A stretch of 37,133 bases of DNA from Tissierellia bacterium (GCA_012728075.1 JAAYFV010000126.1:1-37133), one strand, 5' to 3'; counted from the first letter of the stretch, positions 8,978 to 19,037 are shown. The notes: generated from the sequence alone by a model not told the origin. Made by a program: numbers and translations.

Positions 8978-9415
8978 ATGTATAATATATTTTCTTTGAT
9001 ATTTAAATATATATTTATCATAATAATATATATGTTTATATTGAGCATAATACGTTTGATATATTTGGATATAAAGGGCATAGATACTTATTCTAAGGAT
9101 AATGGTGTATACTTAAAATTAGTTAACAGGAAGGACTCCTTACCCTTTAAGGTAAAAGAATATTATCCTCTAGTAGGACAGATTACTTTAGGTAGAGGGA
9201 ACGATAATCAAATAATATTAAAAGATCCCTATATTTCCAAAAAACATTTAAAAATAGTAGAGGATGAAGGGAAATTTTATTTAGAAGATTTAAATAGCTC
9301 TAATGGTACCTATGTAAATGGAGAGAGGATAATGGATGTAGTGGAGTTAAAAAATGGCGATAGGATTAGAGTAGGACAAGTGGAGTTTTTATATGTAAAT
9401 AGAGAGCAGGGATAA
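8978..9415 (+). CDS. FHA domain-containing membrane-anchored protein
   Basis: N-terminal TM segment, then ITLGRGNDNQIILKDPYISKKHLKIVEDEGKFYLEDLNSSNGTYVNGERI, the FHA signature. Confidence 0.92.
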   Translation: MYNIFSLIFKYIFIIIIYMFILSIIRLIYLDIKGIDTYSKDNGVYLKLVNRKDSLPFKVKEYYPLVGQITLGRGNDNQIILKDPYISKKHLKIVEDEGKFYLEDLNSSNGTYVNGERIMDVVELKNGDRIRVGQVEFLYVNREQG

Positions 9416-9416
9416 A

Positions 9417-10667
9417 ATGATGTTGAACAAGAAGGTTAACTATAGGATGCCTAGAAATCTATTAGTACTGTTTGAGTTAATGGCTTTATTGTTATTGTTT
9501 ATATATGATAAGGAAAATATTGATAAATTTACATTGATATCAGTAATTAGTCTTATTTTTATCATCTATATATCAAATTTTGTATTACTTAGAATATCCA
9601 CTGGGGATAACTATATATTTTTAATAGTTACTATGCTTATAAGTATTGGTGTTGTTATGATATATAGAATAGACTCTACTCTAGGTATGAAACAGGTAAT
9701 ATGGATTGGTATGGGAATTTTGGTTTTTTTTATAACCTATTTGCTAATAAAGAGAATAAAGGGTTGGGAAAATTGGGCTAAACTGTATGCAATAATTTCT
9801 ATTGGATTGTTTATAGCAACTCTAATATTAGGAACTAAAAGGAAGGGTTCTATCAATTGGATACAAATAGGTAGATTTAGTTTTCAACCTACAGAGATAA
9901 TAAAGATATTGACTATATTTATTATTAGTGCTTATTATTCTAATTATGAAAAGTATAAGGAAAAAAAATATGGTCCTTATTATCTAATGGGGATAATATA
10001 TATATTTATAGCTTTTTTGTTTCTACAGAGGGATTTAGGTACTGTGTTAATTTTTTATAGTGTATTTTTAGCTCTTCAGTTTATATATGAAGAAAACAGG
10101 AAGCTAATATTGTTTAATATATTATTATTTGTTATAAGTGGTATAGCTGGATTTTTTTTATTCGATCATGTAAGGGTTCGATTTGAAATTTGGATAGATC
10201 CTTGGAAATATATAGACAACAAAGGCTATCAGATAACCCAATCCCTATTTGCCATAGCTACTGGAGGTTTTTTTGGAACTGGAATTGGGCTTGGCCATCC
10301 AGATTTTATTCCTGAAGTACACACGGATTTTATATTCTCTGCCATATGCGAGGAGATGGGAATATTTACTGGAATAGGTATCATAATGTTATTTTTAATA
10401 TTGGTATATAGAGGTTTTAAAATCGCTATAAATCAAAAGGACAAATTTTTTAGAATAGTTGCCCTAGGGATAAGTATACTGTTTGGAATTCAATCCTTTA
10501 TTATTTTTGGAGGAGTTTTAAAGATGATACCCCTTACAGGTATCACTATACCTTTTGTTAGCTACGGAGGAAGTTCTATGATATCTAGTTTTATAGCGTT
10601 GGGAATTCTTCAAGTAGCTTCAGAAGAGTTGGATGTGGAGGAGAAAAGATATGGAGAAGGAACTTAA
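9417..10667 (+). CDS. FtsW/RodA/SpoVE family peptidoglycan polymerase
   Basis: Multi-TM protein with FQPTEIIKI, HTDFIFSAICEEMG, GITIPFVSYGGSSMI motifs of SEDS proteins. Confidence 0.93.
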   Translation: MMLNKKVNYRMPRNLLVLFELMALLLLFIYDKENIDKFTLISVISLIFIIYISNFVLLRISTGDNYIFLIVTMLISIGVVMIYRIDSTLGMKQVIWIGMGILVFFITYLLIKRIKGWENWAKLYAIISIGLFIATLILGTKRKGSINWIQIGRFSFQPTEIIKILTIFIISAYYSNYEKYKEKKYGPYYLMGIIYIFIAFLFLQRDLGTVLIFYSVFLALQFIYEENRKLILFNILLFVISGIAGFFLFDHVRVRFEIWIDPWKYIDNKGYQITQSLFAIATGGFFGTGIGLGHPDFIPEVHTDFIFSAICEEMGIFTGIGIIMLFLILVYRGFKIAINQKDKFFRIVALGISILFGIQSFIIFGGVLKMIPLTGITIPFVSYGGSSMISSFIALGILQVASEELDVEEKRYGEGT

Positions 10668-12051
10668 AAGGATCATAGCCATATTGGTAATAATTTGTAT
10701 ATTATTTATAAGTTTAATAGTTTATTTAAGTTATTTTCAAGTATTTAAGGCAGATAAAATTGTAAATAACAGTTATAATAAACGACTTTGGATTAATGAA
10801 GAGAAGATATTAAGAGGTTCTATAATTGATAGAAACGGAAAAATACTAGCATATAGTGAAAAAAGTGGAGATACCTACAATAGATTTTACAATTATGGAA
10901 ATCTATATAGTCATATAATAGGATATAGCTATAGGGAATATGGTAAAGTGGGGTTAGAATTAGAGTACAATAAGGCTTTATTGAACATATCGGAGAGTAC
11001 CCCATTAAAGGAACTAAAAAATGTAGTTATTCCCAACACAGAAGGCAATACCTTGAAACTTACCATAGATCATCATCTTCAAGCCTATTCTAGAGAAATG
11101 TTAAAGGGTAAAAAAGGTGCAATAGTAGCTATGAATCCCACTACAGGAGAGATATATTCCATGGTTAGTATGCCAGATTTTAACCCTTCTACCCTTAAGG
11201 AGGATTGGAATGATATAATGGAGGACGGGGAGAGCCCCTTTTTAAATAGAGCTACATCGGGATTATATACACCTGGTTCAGTATTTAAGGTGATACCTAC
11301 TATAGCTGCTTTAGAAACTCCAGGTTTAGATTTAGAATATGAATGTACAGGTAGTACCAAAATAGATGGATATGTGCTTAAGGATTATGGGGAAAAGGCT
11401 CATGGGAAAGTAAATTTAGAAGAAGCTTTGGTAAGGTCTTGTAATAGCTATTTTGCAGAGAAGGGTGTTCAAATAGGTAAGGATAAAATAGGAGAAGTAG
11501 CAGACAGATTTATGATAAATAGTCCTATACCTTTCGATTTGCCTACAGCTAAATCCACATTCCCCTACAAAGGGAATATAGGTAAAACGGATATTGCTGC
11601 TGCAAGTATTGGACAAGGTAAAGTACTGGTTACTCCTCTAAATATGGCGATGATAGCTTCAGGTATTGCAAATAAAGGAGAAATTATGAAGCCTATATTA
11701 GTAAAAGAAATTATTTCTCCAGAAGGAAGAATAGTAAGTACAAATCACCCTCAAGTTTTATCTAAAGGAACGGATATATTTGTTGCCAACGAAGTTAAAA
11801 ATATGATGGTAGAAGTAATTAAAAGAGGTACTGGTACTAATGCAAGCATAAAAAATGTAAGGGTTGCTGGGAAAACTGGTACTGCAGAAAATCCTTCAGG
11901 TAAAACCCATGCTTGGTTTATAGGATTTGCTCCAGCGGAGGATCCTAAAATTGCTATAGCTGTTGTACTAGAAGAAGATGGTACAACTGGTGGAAAATCT
12001 GCGGCACCCATAGCAAGAAATATAATTATAGAAGCTTTAAACAGTATTTAA
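10651..12051 (+). CDS. Penicillin-binding protein, class B transpeptidase (PbpA/PBP2-like)
   Basis: SGLYTPGSVFKVIPTIAALE (SxxK), SCNSYF, KTGTAENPSGKTHAWFIGFAP (KTG). Start moved to 10651 (preceded by GGAGG); the ORF track begins at 10633. Confidence 0.93.
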   Translation: MEKELKRIIAILVIICILFISLIVYLSYFQVFKADKIVNNSYNKRLWINEEKILRGSIIDRNGKILAYSEKSGDTYNRFYNYGNLYSHIIGYSYREYGKVGLELEYNKALLNISESTPLKELKNVVIPNTEGNTLKLTIDHHLQAYSREMLKGKKGAIVAMNPTTGEIYSMVSMPDFNPSTLKEDWNDIMEDGESPFLNRATSGLYTPGSVFKVIPTIAALETPGLDLEYECTGSTKIDGYVLKDYGEKAHGKVNLEEALVRSCNSYFAEKGVQIGKDKIGEVADRFMINSPIPFDLPTAKSTFPYKGNIGKTDIAAASIGQGKVLVTPLNMAMIASGIANKGEIMKPILVKEIISPEGRIVSTNHPQVLSKGTDIFVANEVKNMMVEVIKRGTGTNASIKNVRVAGKTGTAENPSGKTHAWFIGFAPAEDPKIAIAVVLEEDGTTGGKSAAPIARNIIIEALNSI

Positions 12052-12073
12052 AAATACAGAAAGGAGTTTTATT

Positions 12074-13879
12074 ATGGCAAATGAAAGAAAGGTTTTTAAA
12101 GAAAGAAAAGATATTCCTATGGAATATACTTGGGATTTACAATCTATGTATAAAGATAAAAAGGAATGGGAAGAGGATTTAAAAGTTGCACTGAAAAAAG
12201 CTGATGAATATCTAAACTATAAAGGTAGAATTGGAGAGTCAAGTGAAATCTTGTTAAATGCATTAAAGGATAGGGATGAAATATATAGACTTATATCCAA
12301 GGTATATTCTTATGCTAGTATGAAATTAGATGAGGATACTAGGATTGGAGAAAATCAAGCTTTAGCTGATAAGGCTCTAGGAGCTTATGTTCAAGTAGAG
12401 GAAAAAACTTCTTTTGTAGTACCAGAAATACTACAAATTGATGAGGAAACATTGAAAAGTTATTATGAGGAAAAGGAAGAGTTAAAGCTTTATAGACATC
12501 ATTTAGATGATATATTAAGACAAAAGGCCCATGTGTTGTCAGTTAGGGAGGAAAATCTATTGGCACAAATGGGGGAGATAGCTAATGTACCTCAACAGAT
12601 ATATTCTATGTTAAATAATGCAGATATTAAGTTTCCAACTATAGAGGACGAAGAGGGCAATGAGGTGGAGATTACACAAGGTAATTTTATCCCCCTTATG
12701 GAGAGTAAAGATAGAAAAGTGAGAAAGGCAGCTTTTGAAGGCCTATATCATACTTACGAAGGATTTAAAAATACCTATGCTCAAACTTTAAGTGGGAATA
12801 TAAAGAAAAACATATTCAATGCAAGGGTAAGAAACTATAATTCTAGTATGGAGGCATCTTTAGATAGAAACAATATACCTGTTTCTGTCTACGAAAATTT
12901 GATAAAGTCCGTCCATAATAATTTAGACAGTATGTACAAGTATATGGATGTAAGAAAGAGGGCTTTAGGAGTAGATGAGCTTCATATGTATGATTTATAT
13001 ACTCCAATAGTAAAAGATATAGAATTTAATATACCGTATAAAGAAGGTAAGCAACTAATATTGGAAGGATTACATCCATTAAAAGATGAGTACTTAAATG
13101 TGGTTAAAGAAGGATTTGAAAATCGATGGATAGATGTATACGAAAATCCAGGGAAACGATCTGGGGCTTATTCAGGAGGAGCCTATGATTCAAAGCCTTA
13201 TATATTGACTAACTATCACAATACTTTGGACTCGGTATTTACAGTAGCCCACGAGATGGGACATTCAGTTCACTCCTATTTTTCAAGAAAAAACCAACCT
13301 TTTATATATGGAGGATATAGTATATTTGTTGCGGAAGTAGCTTCTACAGCTAATGAGGCACTATTATTAGATCATATGCTAAAAAAAGCAGATGATAAAG
13401 GCAACAGATTATACTTACTTAATCACTATCTGGAACAGTTTAGAACAACAGTATATAGACAAACTATGTTTGCAGAATTTGAAAAAATTATATATGAATA
13501 TGTGGAAAAGGGAGGATCCTTAACAGCTGATTATCTGTCAGATATCTATAAGAAATTAAATGAAAAGTACTATGGGCCAGATGTAGTAATAGATGATGAA
13601 ATAGCCATTGAATGGGCTAGAATACCACATTTTTATTATAACTATTATGTATTCCAATATGCTACAGGATTTTCTGCTGCTGTCTCTTTAGCACAGCAGA
13701 TATTGGAAGAGGGAGATTCAGCAGTGGAAAGATACATCAATTTCTTAAAGAGTGGTAGTTCTGATTATCCAATTAATGTACTAAAAACTGCAGGAGTAGA
13801 TATGACCACAGTAGAACCGGTAGATAATGCGTTAAAATTATTTGCTCAATTAGTGGATGAGATGGATAGACTGATATAA
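12074..13879 (+). CDS. pepF: Oligoendopeptidase F (M3 family)
   Basis: Contains TVAHEMGHSVHSYFS (HExxH) in a typical PepF framework, about 601 aa. Confidence 0.95.
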   Translation: MANERKVFKERKDIPMEYTWDLQSMYKDKKEWEEDLKVALKKADEYLNYKGRIGESSEILLNALKDRDEIYRLISKVYSYASMKLDEDTRIGENQALADKALGAYVQVEEKTSFVVPEILQIDEETLKSYYEEKEELKLYRHHLDDILRQKAHVLSVREENLLAQMGEIANVPQQIYSMLNNADIKFPTIEDEEGNEVEITQGNFIPLMESKDRKVRKAAFEGLYHTYEGFKNTYAQTLSGNIKKNIFNARVRNYNSSMEASLDRNNIPVSVYENLIKSVHNNLDSMYKYMDVRKRALGVDELHMYDLYTPIVKDIEFNIPYKEGKQLILEGLHPLKDEYLNVVKEGFENRWIDVYENPGKRSGAYSGGAYDSKPYILTNYHNTLDSVFTVAHEMGHSVHSYFSRKNQPFIYGGYSIFVAEVASTANEALLLDHMLKKADDKGNRLYLLNHYLEQFRTTVYRQTMFAEFEKIIYEYVEKGGSLTADYLSDIYKKLNEKYYGPDVVIDDEIAIEWARIPHFYYNYYVFQYATGFSAAVSLAQQILEEGDSAVERYINFLKSGSSDYPINVLKTAGVDMTTVEPVDNALKLFAQLVDEMDRLI

Positions 13880-13885
13880 AAAAAC

Positions 13886-13924
13886 AAAAACCCTGCCCTT
13901 TACTTACTAGGGTAGGGTTTTTAT
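13886..13924. terminator. Bidirectional rho-independent terminator between pepF and nadK
   Basis: AAAAACCCTGCCCT-TTACTTACT-AGGGTAGGGTTTTT, with T/A tracts on both sides, between convergent genes. Confidence 0.85.
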
Positions 13925-13932
13925 TATATCTA

Positions 13933-14745
13933 TTATAAAAACTTACTTTTTAAATTATTCCAATACATATTTCTATCGAAGTTTAGCCTAGAAATGGTCT
14001 TTTCTGGTATTGTAAAGTTGATTTCTGTAATATTATCATATCGATGTTCAATTCCATCTACTATAACTAATATGGAGTTTTCATATCTATATTCTGGTCT
14101 TATAGTTATCTTTAATTCCCCTGGTATGACAGCACTATTAGTTAAAGAACGATAAGCTCTAGAACTAATAGGAGATAGGGGAGTTAATTGTAAAGTTTTT
14201 AAAGATGGATATATAATACTACCTCCACTAGAGAAATTATATGCTGTACTTCCAACAGGGGTAGATATAATCATTCCATCTCCACAAAACTTCTCTAAAT
14301 GGTTTCCATCTATAAACACTTCTAAATGTACTACTTTAGAATGGATACCTTTTACTACGATTTCATTTACTCCGTATAATTGAAAGCAGCTATCCTTAGT
14401 ACATATGTCAGCTTTAACTAAAAAAATCTTTTCTATTACATAATTATTTTGCATATATTTTTCTATAAAAATATCGATATTTTCTGGCAATATTTCCTGG
14501 AAAAAACCTAGATGACCAGTATTTATTCCTACAAAGGGTATATTTGTAAATTTATGACGATGAACTGTTCTTAGAAAAGCACCATCTCCGCCAATACATA
14601 TATTAAGTTCTGCATTGTTATCGAATTTTTCCGGAAGGACAAATCCTTTTAAAGTTAATTTATCTACTAGCAATCTATATGTTTTTTGTGATTCAGGATT
14701 ATTATTAGCAATAACATTAATAATCCTTGGTTTATTATCTGTCAA
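13933..14745 (-). CDS. nadK: NAD(+) kinase
   Basis: CIGGDGAFLRTVH, GINTGHLGFF, YGVNEIVVKG, GDGMIISTPVGSTAYNFSSGGSII motifs. Confidence 0.93.
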   Translation of the reverse strand: MTDNKPRIINVIANNNPESQKTYRLLVDKLTLKGFVLPEKFDNNAELNICIGGDGAFLRTVHRHKFTNIPFVGINTGHLGFFQEILPENIDIFIEKYMQNNYVIEKIFLVKADICTKDSCFQLYGVNEIVVKGIHSKVVHLEVFIDGNHLEKFCGDGMIISTPVGSTAYNFSSGGSIIYPSLKTLQLTPLSPISSRAYRSLTNSAVIPGELKITIRPEYRYENSILVIVDGIEHRYDNITEINFTIPEKTISRLNFDRNMYWNNLKSKFL

Positions 14746-14849
14746 AAAAACTCCCCTCCAAACTATACATGGTTTAAAAAAACTATATATTTGATATAAT
14801 TGTTTGTAGTTATATTATATAATAAAATATATGAAATTTGGAGGTACAA

Positions 14850-15746
14850 ATGGATTTATTGAATGAAAGTGAAGACTTAATATTTTTAAATGTTAAAGAT
14901 TCTGGTAAAACATTAGAGGAATTTATCTATAGTAATAATATATCTAATAGATTGTTTAGAAAATTATATAGGGATAAGAGCATATTGGTAAATGGAATTT
15001 TTCAGAGAAAAGATACAGTTCTTCAATTAGGGGACATAGTATCTCTAATCCTTAAGGAGGAAGATGAAGATATCCCTATAGAACCTGTACCTATAGATAT
15101 TATATATGAGGATATGGATTTACTTATTCTTAATAAACCTCCTTTCGTGGTAGTACATCCTACAAAAAGTCATCAACAAAATACTCTTTCTAATGGCATA
15201 GCTTACTACTATCATAATAAGGGAATTAAGAGGAAGATTAGATTTGTAAACAGATTGGATATGAATACATCAGGTATATTGATAGTAGCAAAATCCTCTT
15301 TTGCTCATCAACAAGTGGCTCTCCAATTTGAACAAAACCAAGTAGAAAAAAGGTACATGGCTGTGGTTGCAGGCATTATTGAAGAAGATGAGAATATTAT
15401 AGATTTGCCTATTGGAAAGGAAAAAGAAGACAGTATAAAAAGAATTGTTACCGAAAAAGGTAAAGAAGCTATAACTAGATATAAAGTAATAGAAAGATAT
15501 AGGAATGCCACTTTATTGGATATACAATTAATAACTGGTAGATCTCATCAAATAAGAGTTCATTTAAACCATATAGGCCATCCAATTATTGGAGACACAT
15601 TGTACTATGAACCTAGTGAATACATAGATAGGCAGGCATTACATTCTTATTACCTAAAACTAAGATTACCAAGAAGTAAGGAATTGATGGAATTTAAGGC
15701 AGGTCTACCCTGGGATATAAAAAAACTAATCCAATATATAAAATAA
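14850..15746 (+). CDS. RluA family pseudouridine synthase
   Basis: VNRLDMNTSGILIVAK (RLD motif), GRSHQIRVHLNHIGHPIIGD, N-terminal S4-like region. Start at ATG 14850 preceded by GGAGG; the ORF track uses TTG 14838. Confidence 0.93.
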   Translation: MDLLNESEDLIFLNVKDSGKTLEEFIYSNNISNRLFRKLYRDKSILVNGIFQRKDTVLQLGDIVSLILKEEDEDIPIEPVPIDIIYEDMDLLILNKPPFVVVHPTKSHQQNTLSNGIAYYYHNKGIKRKIRFVNRLDMNTSGILIVAKSSFAHQQVALQFEQNQVEKRYMAVVAGIIEEDENIIDLPIGKEKEDSIKRIVTEKGKEAITRYKVIERYRNATLLDIQLITGRSHQIRVHLNHIGHPIIGDTLYYEPSEYIDRQALHSYYLKLRLPRSKELMEFKAGLPWDIKKLIQYIK

Positions 15747-15790
15747 ATAATAGTAAACTACCCTCATTACAGGGGTAGTTTACTATTATT
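15746..15790. terminator. Bidirectional terminator, perfect 18-bp stem
   Basis: AATAATAGTAAACTACCC-TCATTACAG-GGGTAGTTTACTATTATT between convergent genes. Confidence 0.75.
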
Positions 15791-15792
15791 GT

Positions 15793-16419
15793 CTATTTGT
15801 TATTTAATTCAACTTTTTTAGTGTTTTCTAAATTATTCATTAATCCCAATATTTTAGCCATTTCCCTTATTTTGTCTTTTTCTTTTTCATCTACGCCTTC
15901 TAATAAGGGTTCTAATAAATGTAATATTTGGTTTGGATCTTTTAGATTATCAGGATTAGAAGTAATAGTGTTTAAGCTACTAAATATAGCTTTATACTTA
16001 TCCATATTTATTATTATATCTAAAATAGTACCTATATTTTGTGTATTTTCTTTTGGGAATTCCTTTTGTATAGTATTTATTATGTAGCTTAATCTTTCTT
16101 TATTATTTTCTACTGGGATAGGTTTATCTATGTAGGAAATATTAGATATATTTATAAATTCCATGGTTTCAAATAGTTTTATGATTTTTTCAGTAATGAA
16201 TATAGATTTGTTTAAAAGGGGTATGAGTTCTTCTGGAAAGTAAATACCAATATTTTTCAGTATATTTATCTTCTCTTTAGTATAAGGGATATTTAAACTT
16301 TTAGTCTTATTTTCAAATTCGTAGGATATGTTTTCTCCTTCAGTAGTGAAGATATTTGAAGTTTTTTCTTTCCTTTTGTAGAACAAGAGGAGTAATAAAA
16401 GTATTATTCCAATATCCAT
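15793..16419 (-). CDS. Uncharacterised protein with N-terminal membrane segment
   Basis: 208-aa ORF, MDIGIILLLLLLFYKRKEK..., terminator at the 3' end and plausible SD upstream; no recognised domain. Confidence 0.75.
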   Translation of the reverse strand: MDIGIILLLLLLFYKRKEKTSNIFTTEGENISYEFENKTKSLNIPYTKEKINILKNIGIYFPEELIPLLNKSIFITEKIIKLFETMEFINISNISYIDKPIPVENNKERLSYIINTIQKEFPKENTQNIGTILDIIINMDKYKAIFSSLNTITSNPDNLKDPNQILHLLEPLLEGVDEKEKDKIREMAKILGLMNNLENTKKVELNNK

Positions 16420-16481
16420 ATTTTTACCTCCATATTTAAATATATACTATTTTATTTTATGCAATGGTTTCAATAAAAGTT

Positions 16482-16495
16482 CCAAATTAATTTGG
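16482..16495. promoter_or_regulatory. 14-nt perfect palindrome in divergent intergenic region (candidate operator)
   Basis: CCAAATTAATTTGG between the divergent genes at 16419 and 16552. Confidence 0.35.
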
Positions 16496-16551
16496 TAATA
16501 TAATTTAACCAAAAGACATAGATTAGACTAGAATGTATGGGAGGTGTTAAT

Positions 16552-16833
16552 GTGAGCAAGGAAGAAGATATAAAAAAAGTTATGGAACAATTTCAACATT
16601 TTAATCCAAGTGAAGAACAGGTGGAGAAAATAGAGACTCTTAGGGATGCTTACGCTGACAAATCAGAAGAGGAGATATTCTTTGAGATAATTAATGTGAA
16701 TAAAAATATGGAAAAAGAGATGACAAAGGAGGAATATGAAGAGATATTTGAAAAGCTAAACAATATTAGGCCTTTGCTTAACGAAGAGCAATTAGAAAAA
16801 TTAGATAAAATACTTTATATACTAGGTAAATAA
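16552..16833 (+). CDS. Small acidic helical uncharacterised protein
   Basis: GTG start (16552) preceded by GGGAGGTG; about 93 aa, charged and helix-rich (SKEEDIKKVMEQFQHFNPSEEQVEKIETL...); followed by a terminator. Confidence 0.75.
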   Translation: MSKEEDIKKVMEQFQHFNPSEEQVEKIETLRDAYADKSEEEIFFEIINVNKNMEKEMTKEEYEEIFEKLNNIRPLLNEEQLEKLDKILYILGK

Positions 16834-16862
16834 GAGGCTGCTTTAGGCACCTCTTATTTTTC
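16830..16862 (+). terminator. Rho-independent terminator
   Basis: AAATAAGAGG-CTGCTTTAGGCA-CCTCTTATTTTTC. Confidence 0.8.
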
Positions 16863-16877
16863 TGGAAAAATTTGAAA

Positions 16878-16906
16878 TAGACATGGAGGATAGGAGATGT
16901 TATAAT
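16878..16906 (+). promoter_or_regulatory. Extended -10 sigma-A-like promoter for the ftsH-like gene
   Basis: TAGACA (16878-16883), 17-nt spacer ending TGT, TATAAT (16901-16906). Confidence 0.6.
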
Positions 16907-16942
16907 TTTAATAGTATTATGTAAACCGGAAGGAGATTTAAT

Positions 16943-18700
16943 ATGAAAATAAACAAAAAAATGAAATTATTAATAACTTTGGTTATATCCACGTTATTAA
17001 TATCTATAGTAATATACTACTATGGAGATAACGATAATGTATATAATGAAATTTCGTATAAATCTTTTTTAAACTATGTAGAGAAAGGTTATATTTCAGA
17101 GATAAAACTAAATGATAAATCTCAACTTATAGGGAAATTTAGTGATGAAAAGAAATTTATCATAGATAATCCTCGAAGGGAAGATTTTAAAGAATATCTA
17201 CTATTACATGATGTAAAAGTAATAGAAGATGGGGAAAGAGATGTATTAAGTCAAGCAATTGGTCTTATACTATTTTTGGTACCAATAGGGCTATTAGCTT
17301 ATATAATGAATAAAAATGGTTCTAAACAAATAGAAAAAGAAATGGCTTATATGCTAGAGATGGATACTGAGAATAATTTATCAGATATAATTACTTTTAA
17401 TGATGTAGCAGGAAATGAAGAAGCTAAGGAATCGTTGAAGGAGTTAGTGGATTTTATAAGAGATCCAGAAAAGTATATAAAATATGGTGCCAGATTACCA
17501 AAAGGGGTATTATTATATGGGCCTCCAGGTACAGGGAAAACTTTATTAGCTAAAGCAGTAGCTGGAGAGGCAAAAGTTCCTTTTTATCCAGTTTCTGGTT
17601 CGGATTTTGTACAAGTTTATGCTGGACTTGGTGCAAGTAGAATAAGGGAGTTATTTAAAAAGGCAAAAGAACATGGGAAAAGTGTAATATTTATAGACGA
17701 AATTGATGCATTAGGGAAAAAACGTACAGGTGGTAATGGTCATGGAAGCAGTGAAGAAGGGGATAGAACACTAAATGCGTTGTTAACGGAAATGTCAGGA
17801 TTTAAAGGAAATGAAGGTATAATAGTGATGGCTGCCACCAATAGGATAGATACTCTTGATGATGCATTATTAAGACCTGGAAGATTTGATAGGCAGATAG
17901 AAGTGGGACTTCCAGATGTAAAGGCAAGACATGATATATTAAAACTTCATAGTCGAAACAAACCTTTATCAAAGGATGTGGATTTAAAAAAAGTAGCTTT
18001 AGAGACTATTTATTTTAGTGGAGCTAAATTAGAAAATCTGATGAATGAGTCTGCTATGCTAGCAGCTAAAAGAAGGGATAAATTTATTACCATGGAACAT
18101 ATAGATAAAGCATACTATACCATATTAGTTGGAGAAGAAAAAAGGGATAAAAGCAGTATATCCTTTGAAGATAAAAAGATTACAGCATTTCATGAAGCAG
18201 GACATGCTCTAGTGGCGAAAAAAGTATCAAATGTTAATAGAGTGACCAAGGTAAGCATTATTCCAAGCACAAAGGGTATGGGAGGATTTAGCTTGAATCT
18301 ACCCCCTGATAGGATGTATCAGACTAAAAAGGATATAATAACTAATATTAAGATAGCACTTGGAGGAAGAGCAGCAGAGGAATTGATATTTGGAAAGGAA
18401 AATATTACGACAGGGGCTTCTTCTGATCTTCAAAAGGCAACTGAAATGACCTTATCTATGATAGGTTCTTATGGTATGGATAATAAGGTAGGATTAGTGA
18501 GTTATGATGTAATATTAAATAGTAACTTAAATACGGACATATCTTTGATGGAAAGAACAAAAGAGTTATTGGACAATCTATATAGGGAAACTATGGAAAT
18601 ATTAGAAGAGAATATATATTATTTGGAAAAGATTGCAGGAAGATTATTGGAGAAGGAATCTATTGGAGAAGATGAATTAGATAGTATTATTGCTTGTTAA
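16943..18700 (+). CDS. FtsH-like ATP-dependent zinc metalloprotease (AAA+)
   Basis: Walker A GPPGTGKT, Walker [39 protein letters not shown] zinc motif, [12 protein letters not shown]...[13 protein letters not shown]-terminal TM helices. Confidence 0.93.
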   Translation: MKINKKMKLLITLVISTLLISIVIYYYGDNDNVYNEISYKSFLNYVEKGYISEIKLNDKSQLIGKFSDEKKFIIDNPRREDFKEYLLLHDVKVIEDGERDVLSQAIGLILFLVPIGLLAYIMNKNGSKQIEKEMAYMLEMDTENNLSDIITFNDVAGNEEAKESLKELVDFIRDPEKYIKYGARLPKGVLLYGPPGTGKTLLAKAVAGEAKVPFYPVSGSDFVQVYAGLGASRIRELFKKAKEHGKSVIFIDEIDALGKKRTGGNGHGSSEEGDRTLNALLTEMSGFKGNEGIIVMAATNRIDTLDDALLRPGRFDRQIEVGLPDVKARHDILKLHSRNKPLSKDVDLKKVALETIYFSGAKLENLMNESAMLAAKRRDKFITMEHIDKAYYTILVGEEKRDKSSISFEDKKITAFHEAGHALVAKKVSNVNRVTKVSIIPSTKGMGGFSLNLPPDRMYQTKKDIITNIKIALGGRAAEELIFGKENITTGASSDLQKATEMTLSMIGSYGMDNKVGLVSYDVILNSNLNTDISLMERTKELLDNLYRETMEILEENIYYLEKIAGRLLEKESIGEDELDSIIAC

Positions 18701-18730
18701 AAATTACTTTTTAAAACTTTAGGTGGTTAC

Positions 18731-18759
18731 TTGAATAATATATAAATAAAGGTTATAAT
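18731..18759 (+). promoter_or_regulatory. Promoter of 6S RNA (TTGAAT-17 nt-TATAAT)
   Basis: TTGAAT (18731-18736), 17-nt spacer, TATAAT (18754-18759), ending about 10 nt before the RNA closing stem begins. Confidence 0.7.
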
Positions 18760-18765
18760 ATTGAT

Positions 18766-18942
18766 GAGAAGTATTTCTGCGGTGTTCGTTAACCCAAATA
18801 ATTCAACCGACATAGAAAACACGGGAGTTCGAGTTCAGCAGTGTAGAACAGGCCTTAAATGGAAGTTCAAAGCTGTTGACAGGGCACCCACCTTGTAAGA
18901 GGCGGGTGTGAATTAATTGGGAGAACGGCACTGCGGTAATAG
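18766..18942 (+). ncRNA. ssrS: 6S RNA
   Basis: Closing stem CTGCGGTGTTCGTT pairs with AACGGCACTGCGG (about 14 bp with one bulge). Clostridial 6S-like internal elements: GGGCACCCACCTTGTAAGAGGCGGGTGTG 3' stem-loop and GAACGGCACTGCGG 3' end. No ORF; own promoter and terminator. Confidence 0.88.
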
Positions 18943-18976
18943 AAAACCCTTAGGTTAAACCTGAGGGTTTTTGTAT
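18943..18976 (+). terminator. Rho-independent terminator downstream of 6S RNA
   Basis: AAAACCCTTAGGT-TAA-ACCTGAGGGTTTTTGT, 12-bp stem plus T-tract. Confidence 0.88.
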
Positions 18977-19037
18977 ATTTATGATCTTTAAAGGTGATGA
19001 TAGATATTGATGAATTAATTGAAGGAGATGACTGAAT

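Noticed and set aside
11085-11360. 91-aa minus-strand ORF antisense to the PBP gene (also 10820-11005, 11416-11616, 11751-12011)
   Set aside because: Antisense to a clear transpeptidase gene, low-complexity translations, no RBS; shadow ORFs.
14791-14823. Possible promoter TTGATA ... TATAAT upstream of the RluA-family gene
   Set aside because: Spacer is 21 nt, outside the usual 16-18; no better pairing of hexamers could be fixed in the AT-rich sequence.
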